DNA of 64,000 bases from Dyadobacter sp. CY345 (lineage in GTDB: Bacteria; Bacteroidota; Bacteroidia; Cytophagales; Spirosomataceae), in NCBI RefSeq assembly GCF_021502725.1, contig NZ_JAKFFS010000002.1, positions 124,001-188,000 of the forward strand, in the 5' to 3' direction. Below are positions 55,605 through 64,000 of this stretch, piece after piece; position 1 is the first letter of the stretch; every line of letters starts with the position of its first letter. A program made the position numbers and the translations under genes. The notes under the pieces are model-generated. The model was not told where the DNA came from, made no database searches, and was given only the letters and a program-made list of their open reading frames with translations.

Positions 55605-56372
55605 TTACTCGGTAAGATTCCATCCGCCATCAACTGTCAAAATTTGTCCGGTTGTAAATTTTGACATATCGGACATGAAATAGACGGCAGCTCCGTCAAG
55701 ATCGGACGGTAAACCAAATCTTCCTCCGTTCAGCGTTTGTTTTGCACTGATAAATTCCTCAATCTGCTGATCTTTATTTTCCGGACTTTCGATGATAGAA
55801 GGTGCTAAAACATTGATACGGATATTATTTGGTGCATAAGTTGCAGCAATCGATTTCGAAAATCCAAGTACTGCCGATTTTGCCGTGGCATAAGCGTGCG
55901 CAGAAAAATGTCCCGGAAAAGGAGTGAAGTCAAGCGCAGAACTCATATTCAGGATTGTTCCACCTTTGCCCATACCAAGAAAAGCCTGGACAGCTGCCTG
56001 GTTGGACAACATCAGGGATGTTAAATTAAGATCCAGCGTATTGTTCCAGCCACTTAAAGTAAGTTGGTGCAAAGGCCCGTCTCCATATTTTTTACCACTT
56101 CCGCCGGCCACGTGGTATAATCCATCGAAACTTCCGAATTCACGGATACATAATTGAATCGCTTCCAAAGCAGTGTTAGGCTGGGTTGCATCTCCTTGTT
56201 TTGCCCGTGACTGGCTCCCTAATTGTAGTTCTGCTACGAGGCAGTTTTCAGGATTTCTACCTACTACGACTACATTTCCACCATGTTTTACAAAAGCTTT
56301 GGCAGCCGAAAATCCCAACCCTGTTGTTCCTCCTATAATGACGATATTCTTATTTGACAGCCAATTTTCCAT
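55605..56372 (-). CDS. Short-chain dehydrogenase/reductase
   Basis: This is a 255-aa protein from ATG 56372 ('MENWLSNKNIVIIGGTTGLG'); the longer frame adds a leader with no SDR match. It has cofactor motif GGTTGLG, 'HVAGGSGKKYGDG' in place of NNAG (less typical), catalytic YxxxK in 'AHAYATAKSAVLGF' and ends 'GQILTVDGGWNLTE'. Substrate unknown. It lies downstream of clpX, but a strong terminator separates them, so it has its own promoter. Confidence 0.9.
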   Translation of the reverse strand: MENWLSNKNIVIIGGTTGLGFSAAKAFVKHGGNVVVVGRNPENCLVAELQLGSQSRAKQGDATQPNTALEAIQLCIREFGSFDGLYHVAGGSGKKYGDGPLHQLTLSGWNNTLDLNLTSLMLSNQAAVQAFLGMGKGGTILNMSSALDFTPFPGHFSAHAYATAKSAVLGFSKSIAATYAPNNIRINVLAPSIIESPENKDQQIEEFISAKQTLNGGRFGLPSDLDGAAVYFMSDMSKFTTGQILTVDGGWNLTE

Positions 56373-56421
56373 AATAGTTTTTAATTTTTTATGCAAAATA
56401 GAACTATTGATATAGAATATA

Positions 56422-56464
56422 AAATAAAAACGCCCTGCATCTCGCATAAAGCGTTGCAGGGCGT
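56422..56464 (-). terminator. Terminator after clpX
   Basis: ACGCCCTGCA and TGCAGGGCGT are perfect 10-nt arms. On the minus strand they are followed by TTTTTATTTTAT. It is 22 nt after the clpX stop. Confidence 0.92.
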
Positions 56465-56486
56465 CTATTTATTCTGACAGAAATGT

Positions 56487-57731
56487 TTAAGCTACGGAAC
56501 GAAGCAAAGACATCGATGATTTACTGAATTTTTCCTGAGCGTAATCCAAGGTCATTGTAAATTCTTTGATCTCTTTTTGAGATGGAAGATCAAACATAGC
56601 ATCAGTCATGATGGATTCGCAAATGGCACGAAGACCACGAGCACCAAGTTTACAAAGCATGGCCTGATCAACAATGAAGTCAAGTACCTCTTCGGTGAAA
56701 TGAAGCGTGATACCTTCCATTGCAAAAAGCTTGCTGTATTGTTTTACCAAAGCATTTTTTGGTTCAGTCAAAATACGGCGAAGCGTTTCGCGATCAAGTG
56801 GATTCAAATGCGTCAGGACAGGAAGACGGCCAATCAATTCGGGAATTAATCCGAAAGATTTCAAATCCTGAGCTGTTACGTAACGCATTAAATTGCCTTT
56901 GTCAAAAATTTCTATGATACGGTTGTCACCGGAAAATCCGATCGGGCGGGTATTGATACGTTTCGCAATATGGCGTTCGATACCATCAAATGCTCCTCCA
57001 CAAATGAAAAGTATATTTTCGGTATTGATCGTAATCATCTTTTGATCAGGATGTTTACGTCCTCCCTGCGGCGGTACGTTGACGGATGAACCTTCAAGCA
57101 ATTTCAAAAGAGCCTGCTGAACACCTTCACCGCTCACGTCACGTGTGATAGACGGATTGTCAGATTTTCTGGCAATTTTATCCATTTCATCAATGTAAAC
57201 GATTCCGCGTTCGGCTGCTTCAACGTTATAATCCGCTGCCTGCAAAAGGCGGGTCAAAATTGTTTCAACATCTTCTCCAACGTAACCCGCTTCTGTTACT
57301 ACGGTTGCATCTGCAATACAAAAAGGAACCTGAAGAATACGTGCGATCGATTTGGCAAGATAGGTTTTACCCGTTCCTGTTTCTCCAACCATGATAATGT
57401 TTGATTTTTCGATCACAACATCATCATCCGTTACGGTTTGATTAAGGCGTTTGTAGTGATTATAAACAGCCACAGCTAATGAACGCTTGGCCTCATCCTG
57501 ACCTATCACATATTGTTCAAGAAAACGTTTGATCTCCGTTGGAGGGATCGATTTAAGTTTTGGTAACTTCGTTTTCTTATCCTTCTTATCGTCTTTTGCA
57601 TTTAGCTCTTCGGTAATAACCTGATATCCCTGTGCAATACAATGGTTGCAGATATGGGCATCAATACCAGAGAGTAAAAGTTCAACTTCATTTTTTTTGC
57701 GTCCGCAAAACGAACAACTTACTTGTGCCAT
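56487..57731 (-). CDS. clpX: ATP-dependent Clp protease ATP-binding subunit ClpX
   Basis: This 414-aa protein has an N-terminal zinc finger (C6, C9, C28, C31), Walker A '[12 protein letters not shown]', Walker B '[11 protein letters not shown]', the pore-region 'AGYVGEDVE' and the ClpP-docking IGF loop in '[11 protein letters not shown]'. It unfolds tagged proteins and feeds them to ClpP. Its clpP partner lies upstream on the same strand, 374 nt away, with a terminator-like hairpin between, so clpX probably has its own promoter rather than simple co-transcription. Confidence 0.98.
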   Translation of the reverse strand: MAQVSCSFCGRKKNEVELLLSGIDAHICNHCIAQGYQVITEELNAKDDKKDKKTKLPKLKSIPPTEIKRFLEQYVIGQDEAKRSLAVAVYNHYKRLNQTVTDDDVVIEKSNIIMVGETGTGKTYLAKSIARILQVPFCIADATVVTEAGYVGEDVETILTRLLQAADYNVEAAERGIVYIDEMDKIARKSDNPSITRDVSGEGVQQALLKLLEGSSVNVPPQGGRKHPDQKMITINTENILFICGGAFDGIERHIAKRINTRPIGFSGDNRIIEIFDKGNLMRYVTAQDLKSFGLIPELIGRLPVLTHLNPLDRETLRRILTEPKNALVKQYSKLFAMEGITLHFTEEVLDFIVDQAMLCKLGARGLRAICESIMTDAMFDLPSQKEIKEFTMTLDYAQEKFSKSSMSLLRSVA

Positions 57732-58049
57732 TGGTGAATATATACAGTTATTAAATTTACAACTATTAATCAGATACTTATCAAAACAACTGTACCGTGA
57801 AAAATTAATGGATACTTGATTACAACAAAAATAAAAAGGTCATTGTTTCAAAAGATTGAGATTCTAATGAATACATAATTTCCGAAAGTATATCGCATAT
57901 CTTTTATCCTCAAAAAAGTTTCTGATCCACAAAGTTGTGGTTGAATCAAAAATGATGTAACCCAATTTTCCATCAAGATATAAGAAAACTTCTGCCAAAG
58001 TTCCGGCTTTTTGAGCGTGATACCAAATTCCTAAGTTACCGGAAAATAG
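57732..58049. other. Spacer between clpP and clpX
   Basis: The clpP-clpX gap (57732-58105, including the hairpin listed separately) has a 75-codon open frame on the minus strand (58091-57864). Its first 20 codons come from the terminator hairpin, and no internal Met exists. The remaining sequence looks protein-like ('AEVFLYLDGKLGYIIFDS') and could be a remnant. The clpX promoter must lie here. Confidence 0.4.
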
Positions 58050-58086
58050 AAATCGCCCGAAAGAGTGATCTCCGGGCGATTTTTTT
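58050..58086. terminator. Terminator downstream of clpP
   Basis: ATCGCCCG and CGGGCGAT form an 8-bp GC-rich stem. The T run on the + strand side is strong; the minus-strand side has only TTTCTATTTT. It is 20 nt after the clpP stop. Confidence 0.7.
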
Positions 58087-58105
58087 AACAATCAGGTCGA
58101 AAAAC

Positions 58106-58780
58106 TTATTTATCGCGAGTCAAAACTTCGTCGATAAGTCCGTATTCTTTTGCTTCATAAGCACGCAACCACTTATCACGGTCCGAATCAATACCGATTT
58201 GTTCAGCAGTCTGGCCAGTATGGTTTGCAAGAATTTCGTAAAGCTCGTGACGTAGTTTCACGATTTCACGTGTTGTAATTTCGATATCAACCGAAGTTCC
58301 CTGAGCTCCGCCAGATGGCTGGTGAATCATCACACGTGCATGAGGAAGGGCAGAACGTTTACCTGCCGCACCACCTGCAAGTAATACTGCGCCCATAGAA
58401 GCCGCAAGACTCGTGCAAACCGTTGCAACATCAGGACGAACGTATTGCATGGTATCATAAATCCCTAAACCTGCGTAAACCGATCCACCCGGGCTATTGA
58501 TATACATCAGGATATCTTTCTTAGGATCAGCAGATTCCAGGAATAAAAGCTGTGCAACAACTATATTGGCAATGTTATCATCAACACCGGTTCCCATAAA
58601 AATGATACGATCCGCCATTAATCTTGAAAAAACATCCACTTCACGAAAGTTCATCGGACGCTCTTCAATAACCGAACGGGTCATGTTTTCAACAGAGTGG
58701 TTCATGTAACCGTCAACTGTAAGGCCACTCATTCCTAAATGATGAACGGCATATTTTCTAAATTCATTTCCGTGATTCAT
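58106..58780 (-). CDS. clpP: ATP-dependent Clp protease proteolytic subunit ClpP
   Basis: This 224-aa serine protease has the catalytic triad Ser128 ('[10 protein letters not shown]'), His153 ('[10 protein letters not shown]') and Asp198 ('[10 protein letters not shown]'). '[20 protein letters not shown]' forms the oxyanion strand. It forms the double-heptamer chamber used by ClpX, encoded downstream. The N-terminal extension of about 30 residues before '[11 protein letters not shown]' is longer than in E. coli and is probably a propeptide. Confidence 0.97.
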   Translation of the reverse strand: MNHGNEFRKYAVHHLGMSGLTVDGYMNHSVENMTRSVIEERPMNFREVDVFSRLMADRIIFMGTGVDDNIANIVVAQLLFLESADPKKDILMYINSPGGSVYAGLGIYDTMQYVRPDVATVCTSLAASMGAVLLAGGAAGKRSALPHARVMIHQPSGGAQGTSVDIEITTREIVKLRHELYEILANHTGQTAEQIGIDSDRDKWLRAYEAKEYGLIDEVLTRDK

Positions 58781-59079
58781 GAATAAACTTTAATTTAAAA
58801 ATAATATGTAATGGATAGAGTACATCTTTCAAAGAACAAAAAGCCGCACCGCTTAGTTTCGAAATACGAATATGCTGATTTGTTTCTTTGTTCTTCACAA
58901 AATTGATTATTTCATTGTATAATCCTTGTCTGTTTCGGTTATAATTTGTCGAAAATTGCGAGAAGCAATTCTTTGAATGCTTTTTAACTTGCATTTGTTA
59001 TTACGGAAAAGCCAATAATACGAGTAAAATTTAGTCTTTCAGAAAATCAGTGTTAAAATTTATTCTGCAATTACAGACT

Positions 59080-59457
59080 ATGAACGATACAATAAGCCCA
59101 TCAGAAAGAATTCGGCAGCTGCGTCTGCAAAAGGATTTGTCACAGGAAAATATGGCCGATATGCTTGGACTTTCAACTACGGCCTATGGTGATATGGAGA
59201 GAGGCCGGACAGAGCTTTCCTTTTCCCGCCTTGAAAATATTGCAAAACTGCTTGATATTTCATTACCTGCTCTTTTAGGTTTTGAAACAAAAACGCTTTC
59301 GGAAACCGAATGGCTGCGTCAGGAAAATGAAAGATTAATGACTGCAAACGCAAAGCTGCAAAATGAACTGGATCAGTGGAAGCAGCGGTTTGGTTCGTTG
59401 GTAACTTTGGAAATTGGTAGACAGGTGCAGCAGCATCGTGAGCCGATTGGGTTTTGA
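59080..59457 (+). CDS. XRE-family helix-turn-helix regulator with coiled-coil tail
   Basis: This is a 125-aa protein from ATG 59080 ('MNDTISPSERIRQLRLQKDL'); an upstream GTG at 59050 is less likely. It has a Cro/CI HTH ('LSQENMADMLGLSTTAYGDM', 'ERGRTELSFSRLENIAKLLD') and a C-terminal coiled coil ('ETEWLRQENERLMTANAKLQ'). It probably binds DNA as a dimer; targets are unknown. Divergent from clpP. No toxin partner is visible. Confidence 0.88.
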   Translation: MNDTISPSERIRQLRLQKDLSQENMADMLGLSTTAYGDMERGRTELSFSRLENIAKLLDISLPALLGFETKTLSETEWLRQENERLMTANAKLQNELDQWKQRFGSLVTLEIGRQVQQHREPIGF

Positions 59458-59557
59458 TGTTTAAGCTTTTAAGAATAAAGTATATTTTCGATATAATTGA
59501 CAACCAGTTTATTTACAGAATAAATTTGTGTATTTATGAAGCTAACCAGAACTTAAA

Positions 59558-59710
59558 ATGGAAAGGTATATAAAATTTGAGAAGCCGATGCCGGAAGCAA
59601 TTAAGAAGGCATTAAAGGATAAATGACAATGGCGGGAGAAAGTCCAGTCGGGAGAAATTAAATTGAGTCCATCTCAAAAAGTTTCATATAACCCGTGTTA
59701 TGTTAAGTGA
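59558..59710 (+). pseudogene. Small protein gene interrupted by an in-frame TGA
   Basis: From ATG 59558 the frame reads 'MERYIKFEKPMPEAIKKALK' then DK, hits TGA at 59624-59626, and continues in the same frame with 'QWREKVQSGEIKLSPSQKVS' to a second TGA at 59708. Both halves look like one soluble 50-residue protein, and TGA for TGG (Trp) would be a single change. Alternatively only the 22-codon peptide is made. The family is unknown. It follows the XRE gene by 100 nt. The rest of the gap to 59825 shows nothing clear. Confidence 0.45.
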
Positions 59711-59825
59711 CTGAACACAGAACAAGGGGGTCTGAGGGGTTTAGGCGAAGTTCTTGGTTTTGTACAAACACAGCGCGCTTCTCTCAGTTTGTCCCGGAGA
59801 AGGAGCTGCATCTTGAAATTACAAG

Positions 59826-60092
59826 CTAATTTTTAAAATATTTTTTTGAAATAATCTTGAATACGAAGGCTATTTTGGTAAAAATGCCTGCTCCTATTAA
59901 TATTAGTAGCCACCAATATGGAAGCACCCATAAAAAGTAGTGTTGAAGTGCACCATAAGGCATTTCGTACCAAACTTTTGAAGTATAATTGGTGGTGTAA
60001 GCATCATCTCCGAGGCCCCAGCAGAAAGTAATTAAAATCATTACGAGCAAACCAGAAACGTAATATCTAGCTGCTGTATAAATGTTTTCCAT
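59826..60092 (-). CDS. Small membrane protein of unknown function
   Basis: This 88-aa protein has two predicted membrane helices ('YYVSGLLVMILITFCWGL' and 'YFLWVLPYWWLLILIGAGIF') and a basic C-terminus ('KIISKKYFKN'). The loop 'GDDAYTTNYTSKVWYEMPYG' would be periplasmic. There is no similarity I recognise. It stands alone, convergent to the small broken gene. Confidence 0.6.
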   Translation of the reverse strand: MENIYTAARYYVSGLLVMILITFCWGLGDDAYTTNYTSKVWYEMPYGALQHYFLWVLPYWWLLILIGAGIFTKIAFVFKIISKKYFKN

Positions 60093-60399
60093 CTAATTGT
60101 TTATTTGTGGTCAGCAGCATTTATTGTTAATAACTCAACATTATGGTCTCAGTAAACCTCCGTTTCCTAAGACCGGTGCCGGCCGTGATTTGACTGCCTA
60201 AAATGAATCAAAAAGTGTATTATTTTGTCATTTCACAAATCAAAATATCGTTTTAATAATTGCCCTAAGTTAGTGAGACTAAATTGCCTTTCACATTTGT
60301 TCCGTATCCTCTGGGCGCCGAGTGCAGCGATCGTTCTTTTCCTTTTAAGCGCTAACTTTCCACGGCAGTTTTACCAACGCAAATGATAGTCATATACCA
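60093..60399. other. Intergenic region upstream of the small membrane-protein gene
   Basis: This is about 300 nt without an open frame or repeat. A short GC-rich patch (ACCGGTGCCGGCCG near 60171) stands out from the AT-rich background but forms no clear hairpin. Confidence 0.4.
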
Positions 60400-60433
60400 A
60401 ACGAGGTCAACTTCCGAAAAAGTTGACCTCGTT
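60400..60433. terminator. Terminator after tig
   Basis: AACGAGGTCAACTT and AAGTTGACCTCGTT are perfect 14-nt arms with a CCGAAA loop. It lies 28 nt past the trigger factor stop. Confidence 0.88.
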
Positions 60434-60461
60434 TATTTTATCAAATTCAAATACTTAAAAA

Positions 60462-61805
60462 TTAAGCAACTTCACCTTTTGCAAGTTTTTCGAATTCTGC
60501 GACATCGATTGTTTTTTCATCCGTAGCAACCTGGCTGCGAACGATATCGATGATTTTGTTATCAAAAACCTGATTAAATATTTGCGAATAGTTGTCGCGT
60601 TCTTTGTCTGCAAGGTAACCAGCCGCAACACGGTCAATGGTATCAGCCATGCTGTCGTCGTCTCCGTACATACCGAACTGACCGCGAACCATTTGTTTTG
60701 TAAATTCAAGAATTTCCGGGTATTCAACTTTAACACCCTGAGAATCTGCGATCTTATTTTTGATAAGGCTCAGTTTCAAAGATTTCTGGAAATCTTCAAA
60801 TTGTTCTTCAATTTGCTCACGAGTGAATTTTCCTTCATTTGTGCGCTCCAACCAATCTTTAAGGAATTCCCCTGGAAGCTCGATTTGGATTGAGTCAAGC
60901 AATGCAGTTTCAAGATCACGACGAAGCAAAGCTTCTGTTTCGCGCTCGTAGTTTCCTTTAATTACTTCCGTAACTTTTTCATTGAAAGACTCTTCGCTGT
61001 CTGCAACACCTGGCCCAAGTACTTTATCAAAAAATTCCTGATTAACCTCAGCTGGTGCCGAACGCGTGATATCTTCAACGATCAAAGTATAATCACCTGA
61101 AAGTTCGCCGATATCTTCTTTTTTCTTTCCTGTCACATGCGCAATCGCAGCCTGGTCAGCGAATGTATTCTGGATATCAAATGTTACAACGTCATCTTTT
61201 TTCAAACCAATAAATTTAGCCTGACTTTCTTCTGCAACCTGTTTTGTGGGTATCGCAGTGCGGGTTGTAAATTCAGTAGATTCTTGTTTCAGTTCACCAA
61301 AAATCATGTCACCCAATTCACTTACCTCAGGGTGGATGCTGTCAGCAAATCTTTCACGAAGGCTGTCAACAGTTTTTGTCAACTCGTTTTCGTCCGTTTC
61401 AATCGTATAACGTTTTACAGCAGGAATTTCTGAAAGATTAACTTCGAAATCAGTTGCAACACCAAGATCGTAGCTAAATTCAAAATCACCTGGCTTGTCC
61501 CAGTTAGCCTCTTCTGCTTTTTCGCGGTTAGGAATTGGATCTCCAACAACCTGTAATTTATTTTCGCGGATATAAGTGCTTACTGCATTGCTCAAAAGAC
61601 TATTTACTTCGTCCACTAATATGCTTTTTCCATACATGCGCTGAATTACATGGGATGGTACTTTGCCTGGACGAAAGCCTTTTAAATTCACACGTTTCGA
61701 GTAATCCTTGATAGACTTATCAACTTTTGGCTGATAGTCATCTTTGGTTAGCGTAACTTTAAGAGAGGCCATTGTTGGCGAATTCTTCTCTAATAAAACT
61801 TCCAT
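60462..61805 (-). CDS. tig: Trigger factor
   Basis: This is a 447-aa protein from ATG 61805 ('MEVLLEKNSPTMASLKVTLT'), chosen because the upstream 26 in-frame codons cross a terminator hairpin. It has the ribosome-binding N-domain with 'GFRPGKVPSHVIQRMYG' (the GFRxGKxP signature), a PPIase-like middle domain and a helical C-domain. It is a ribosome-associated chaperone for nascent chains, functionally linked to the ClpXP genes nearby. In this lineage the PPIase part is divergent. Confidence 0.94.
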   Translation of the reverse strand: MEVLLEKNSPTMASLKVTLTKDDYQPKVDKSIKDYSKRVNLKGFRPGKVPSHVIQRMYGKSILVDEVNSLLSNAVSTYIRENKLQVVGDPIPNREKAEEANWDKPGDFEFSYDLGVATDFEVNLSEIPAVKRYTIETDENELTKTVDSLRERFADSIHPEVSELGDMIFGELKQESTEFTTRTAIPTKQVAEESQAKFIGLKKDDVVTFDIQNTFADQAAIAHVTGKKKEDIGELSGDYTLIVEDITRSAPAEVNQEFFDKVLGPGVADSEESFNEKVTEVIKGNYERETEALLRRDLETALLDSIQIELPGEFLKDWLERTNEGKFTREQIEEQFEDFQKSLKLSLIKNKIADSQGVKVEYPEILEFTKQMVRGQFGMYGDDDSMADTIDRVAAGYLADKERDNYSQIFNQVFDNKIIDIVRSQVATDEKTIDVAEFEKLAKGEVA

Positions 61806-61850
61806 GCTTATTGCTATTAGTAAATGTGCTTTTTTAGATAAAACGCAAAC

Positions 61851-61885
61851 AAAAATGCCCTCAAAACAGTGTCCTGAGGGCATTT
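61851..61885 (-). terminator. Terminator after tRNA-Leu
   Basis: AAATGCCCTCA (61853-61863) and TGAGGGCATTT (61875-61885) form an 11-bp stem. On the minus strand it is followed by TTTGTTTGCG. It lies between the tRNA and tig. Confidence 0.8.
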
Positions 61886-61963
61886 GACGGGTTTACTACG
61901 GAGCAGTTCATCTTCTTTTTTTCAGATAGGAAACATGACGCCCCGTCAATCCCTTGTTAGTTG

Positions 61964-62045
61964 TACGGGCGGAGGGAATCGAACCCCCACGCCTTGCGGC
62001 ACTAGATCCTAAGTCTAGCACGTCTACCAGTTCCGCCACGCCCGC
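61964..62045 (-). tRNA. tRNA-Leu, anticodon UAG
   Basis: This 82-nt tRNA on the minus strand has acceptor stem GCGGGCG/CGCCCGT with discriminator A and an A-box GTGGCGGAACTGGTAGACG. The anticodon loop CTTAGGA (anticodon TAG) has the stem CTAGA/TCTAG. A leucine-type variable arm (TGCCGCAAGGCGT region) and a T-loop GGTTCGATTCC are present. CCA is not encoded. It reads CUA/CUG codons. Confidence 0.95.
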
Positions 62046-62215
62046 TCTTATTTTTTTTCAATCTTCAACCCTTGTCGTTGGTTGGGAGTGCAAAGGTAGC
62101 AAAGTTTGTTTTAAACATGCAAACTTTTTAAAAAATATTTTTTGAAAAGTTTTTTTGTTGAATAATCTCGCTAAAATTTGTTATTTTGGTGAAGCGTACT
62201 AATTACTATTAAGCA

Positions 62216-64000
62216 TTGGAGCAACTCGTTGAAACCCTGAGCATAGATCTGGAGCAGGAGCGTAAGGATATCCTAAAAAAATATCGCAGGTTGTTACGAA
62301 CAGCCAAGCCGTTTTTGAAGGACAATGATGCAAAATTAATCAAGAAAGCATTTTATACATCTGTTGAAGCGCATAAGGACATGCGCCGCAGATCTGGCGA
62401 ACCTTATATTTATCATCCTCTGGCCGTAGCGCAGATTGTTGTGGAGGAAATTGGATTAGGTACCACAGGTATCGTTTCTGCTTTATTACATGATGTGGTT
62501 GAAGATACGGACATGCGTATCGAGGATATTGACCGGTTGTTTGGAAAGAAAGTCGCCAAAATTATTGACGGACTGACAAAAATTTCCGGAAGATTTGAAT
62601 ACGGAACTTCTCAGCAGGCTGAAAATTTCCGGAAAATGTTGCTTACGCTCTCTGACGACGTAAGGGTTATTTTAGTAAAACTGGCCGATCGTCTGCATAA
62701 CATGCGTACGCTCGACAGTATGCCGCGTGACAAGCAGCTGAAAATTGCTTCGGAAACGATATTTATTTATGCGCCGCTTGCACACAGACTTGGACTTTAC
62801 AGTATCAAATCTGAACTGGAAGAATTGTATTTAAAATATACAGAGCCGCAGGAATATCGTGCGATTTCCAGAAAACTTAGGGAAACCAAAAGCTCTCGTG
62901 ATCGTTTCATTTCGAAATTTACTGAGCCAATCGCTCAGGATCTGGAACAGGCAGGTCTGAATTATATCATCAAAGGCCGTCCAAAATCGATTTATTCGAT
63001 CTGGAATAAAATGCGCAAGCAAAATAAACCTTTTGAAGAAATATACGATCTGTTTGCAATTCGTATCGTTTTGGAATCTCCGCAGGAAGGTGATCGTGAA
63101 AAGGCACTTTGCTGGCAGGCATATTCGATCGTCACGGATCATTATAAGCCAAACCCCGACCGCCTGAAAGACTTTTTAAGTACGCCGCGTGCGAACGGAT
63201 ATCAATCCCTGCACTCGACCGTTATGAGCAAAAGCGGGCAGTGGGTGGAAGTGCAGATCCGGACTTCCCGCATGGATGAAATTGCGGAAAAGGGATATGC
63301 TGCGCATTGGAAGTATAAAGGAAATGATACCAAAGTTCGTGGCAACATTGAGCAATGGATAAGCCAGGTTCGTGAAACGCTGGAAACAGGTTCTGGGGAT
63401 AAAACTGCGGCAATCGAATTTTTGGATGAATTCAGAACAAATCTTTTCAATGAGGAAGTTTTTGTTTTCACGCCAAAAGGCGAGTTGAAAGTATTGCAGA
63501 GCGGCGCAACAGCGCTGGATTTTGCTTTTGACATTCACTCCGAAGTCGGTGTGCATTGTATGGCTGCAAAAGTAGGGGGCGTTTTGGTTCCGATCAGTTA
63601 TGTGCTGAGCAATGGTGACCAGATCGAGATTATTACTTCTAATAAACAAAAGCCAAACGAAGACTGGCTTAGGATTGTCAGGACGTCGAAGGCCCGAGCC
63701 AGGATCAAGGATTTTCTAAAAGAAGATAATCGGCACTATGAGACGGATGGCCGTCAAATGGTGGAGAAAAAACTGAAAGTTCTTGGTATAGAGCTTACGG
63801 CGGAGGTTGTAAACCAATTACGAGCATTCTTTGAATGTAAAACGGCGACTGACTTTTTCTATAAAATCGGAAAAGGATATGTTCATCTTGATGAATTAAA
63901 AAGATTCAAGCGGGACAAGGAGGCGAAGGAAAGGAAGGCAGTTATCACAGCGGTTATCCCGCCGGCAGAGGGTGCGGATGGCAAAGCTTATACCAAACTT
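62216..64000 (+). CDS. RelA/SpoT-family (p)ppGpp synthetase/hydrolase, 5' part
   Basis: The frame is open from TTG 62216 to the window end (595 codons); an in-frame TAA six nt upstream limits the start. The HD hydrolase domain has 'ALLHDVVEDTDMRIEDIDRL' and 'LVKLADRLHNMRTL'. The synthetase domain has 'YDLFAIRIVL', 'STPRANGYQSLHSTVMSKSG' and 'GYAAHWKYKG'. The TGS domain is 'VFVFTPKGELKVLQSGATAL'. Both catalytic domains look intact, so it is probably bifunctional like Rel/SpoT. It makes and degrades the stringent-response alarmone. The C-terminal ACT region lies beyond the window. Confidence 0.95.
   Translation, partial: MEQLVETLSIDLEQERKDILKKYRRLLRTAKPFLKDNDAKLIKKAFYTSVEAHKDMRRRSGEPYIYHPLAVAQIVVEEIGLGTTGIVSALLHDVVEDTDMRIEDIDRLFGKKVAKIIDGLTKISGRFEYGTSQQAENFRKMLLTLSDDVRVILVKLADRLHNMRTLDSMPRDKQLKIASETIFIYAPLAHRLGLYSIKSELEELYLKYTEPQEYRAISRKLRETKSSRDRFISKFTEPIAQDLEQAGLNYIIKGRPKSIYSIWNKMRKQNKPFEEIYDLFAIRIVLESPQEGDREKALCWQAYSIVTDHYKPNPDRLKDFLSTPRANGYQSLHSTVMSKSGQWVEVQIRTSRMDEIAEKGYAAHWKYKGNDTKVRGNIEQWISQVRETLETGSGDKTAAIEFLDEFRTNLFNEEVFVFTPKGELKVLQSGATALDFAFDIHSEVGVHCMAAKVGGVLVPISYVLSNGDQIEIITSNKQKPNEDWLRIVRTSKARARIKDFLKEDNRHYETDGRQMVEKKLKVLGIELTAEVVNQLRAFFECKTATDFFYKIGKGYVHLDELKRFKRDKEAKERKAVITAVIPPAEGADGKAYTKL

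Noticed and set aside
57864..58091. 75-codon open frame between clpP and clpX
   Set aside because: Its only Met lies in the terminator hairpin. No independent start or ribosome-binding region is visible. It is noted as a possible remnant only.
58764..58994. 76-codon open frame upstream of and overlapping clpP on the minus strand
   Set aside because: It overlaps the clpP start, has low-complexity composition and matches no recognisable motif; the region is more likely the clpP promoter.
1..64000. CRISPR arrays, prophage genes, rRNA operons
   Set aside because: No regularly spaced repeats, phage structural genes or rRNA sequence were found on either strand.

Overview
The window comes from a Bacteroidota chromosome, most likely Cytophagales (a Dyadobacter/Spirosoma-like organism; the genus is an inference). 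The evidence is a SusC/SusD pair, several secreted proteins with C-terminal type IX secretion (T9SS) sorting domains, the gliding lipoprotein GldD, a PorZ-like protein, starts without clear Shine-Dalgarno sequences, and TAnnTTTG-type -7 boxes. Most of it is ordinary chromosome with short operons on both strands, many closed by clear hairpin terminators.

Layout. 0-7.5 kb: the 3' end of a susC gene with susD, a small ACT-domain protein, a GNAT + MarR-GNAT operon behind a nested palindromic operator, and a TPR histidine kinase. 7.5-15.3 kb: mqo, a T9SS-exported carbohydrate esterase, a secreted protein of unknown function, a NarL-type two-component pair and an orphan acyl carrier protein. 15.8-25.2 kb: two tandem gingipain-fold (C25) proteases convergent with a two-gene lasso-peptide-like unit (precursor plus asparagine-synthase-type cyclase), then a lipoprotein. 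25.3-31.7 kb: udk, a porZ-like gene, a modular repeat protein, comB and gcvT. 31.8-43.5 kb: an FG-GAP protein, a YugP-type metalloprotease, a heptose adenylyltransferase, a YbhN-type membrane protein, panD, a Gfo/Idh oxidoreductase, panC, a stand-alone GT5 N-domain protein, glmS, gldD and a gene of unknown function.

43.5-47 kb: an SDR dehydrogenase and an IlvD/Edd-type sugar-acid dehydratase, separated by a REP-RAYT-REP element (two 106-bp palindromic repeats in direct orientation around a frameshifted REP-associated tyrosine transposase). 47-53.3 kb: a class-A beta-lactamase-like protein, then a probable metal (zinc-type) homeostasis cluster: merC, a Fur/Zur regulator, a lipoprotein, a TonB receptor and a membrane protein. 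Two intergenic regions here share the operator-like palindrome TGCAAC-N3-GTTGCA. 53.3-64 kb: a Tat-exported propeller protein, pfkB, an SDR, clpX, clpP, an XRE regulator, a small gene broken by an in-frame TGA, a small membrane protein, tig, tRNA-Leu(UAG) and the first 595 codons of a RelA/SpoT gene that runs off the end.

The most interesting items are the lasso-like RiPP unit, which has no B1/B2 genes nearby but is next to two C25 proteases; the REP/RAYT element, whose transposase has an A7 frameshift and an AUA where its start codon should be; and the shared operator of the metal cluster. All family assignments were made by reading motifs, without database searches.
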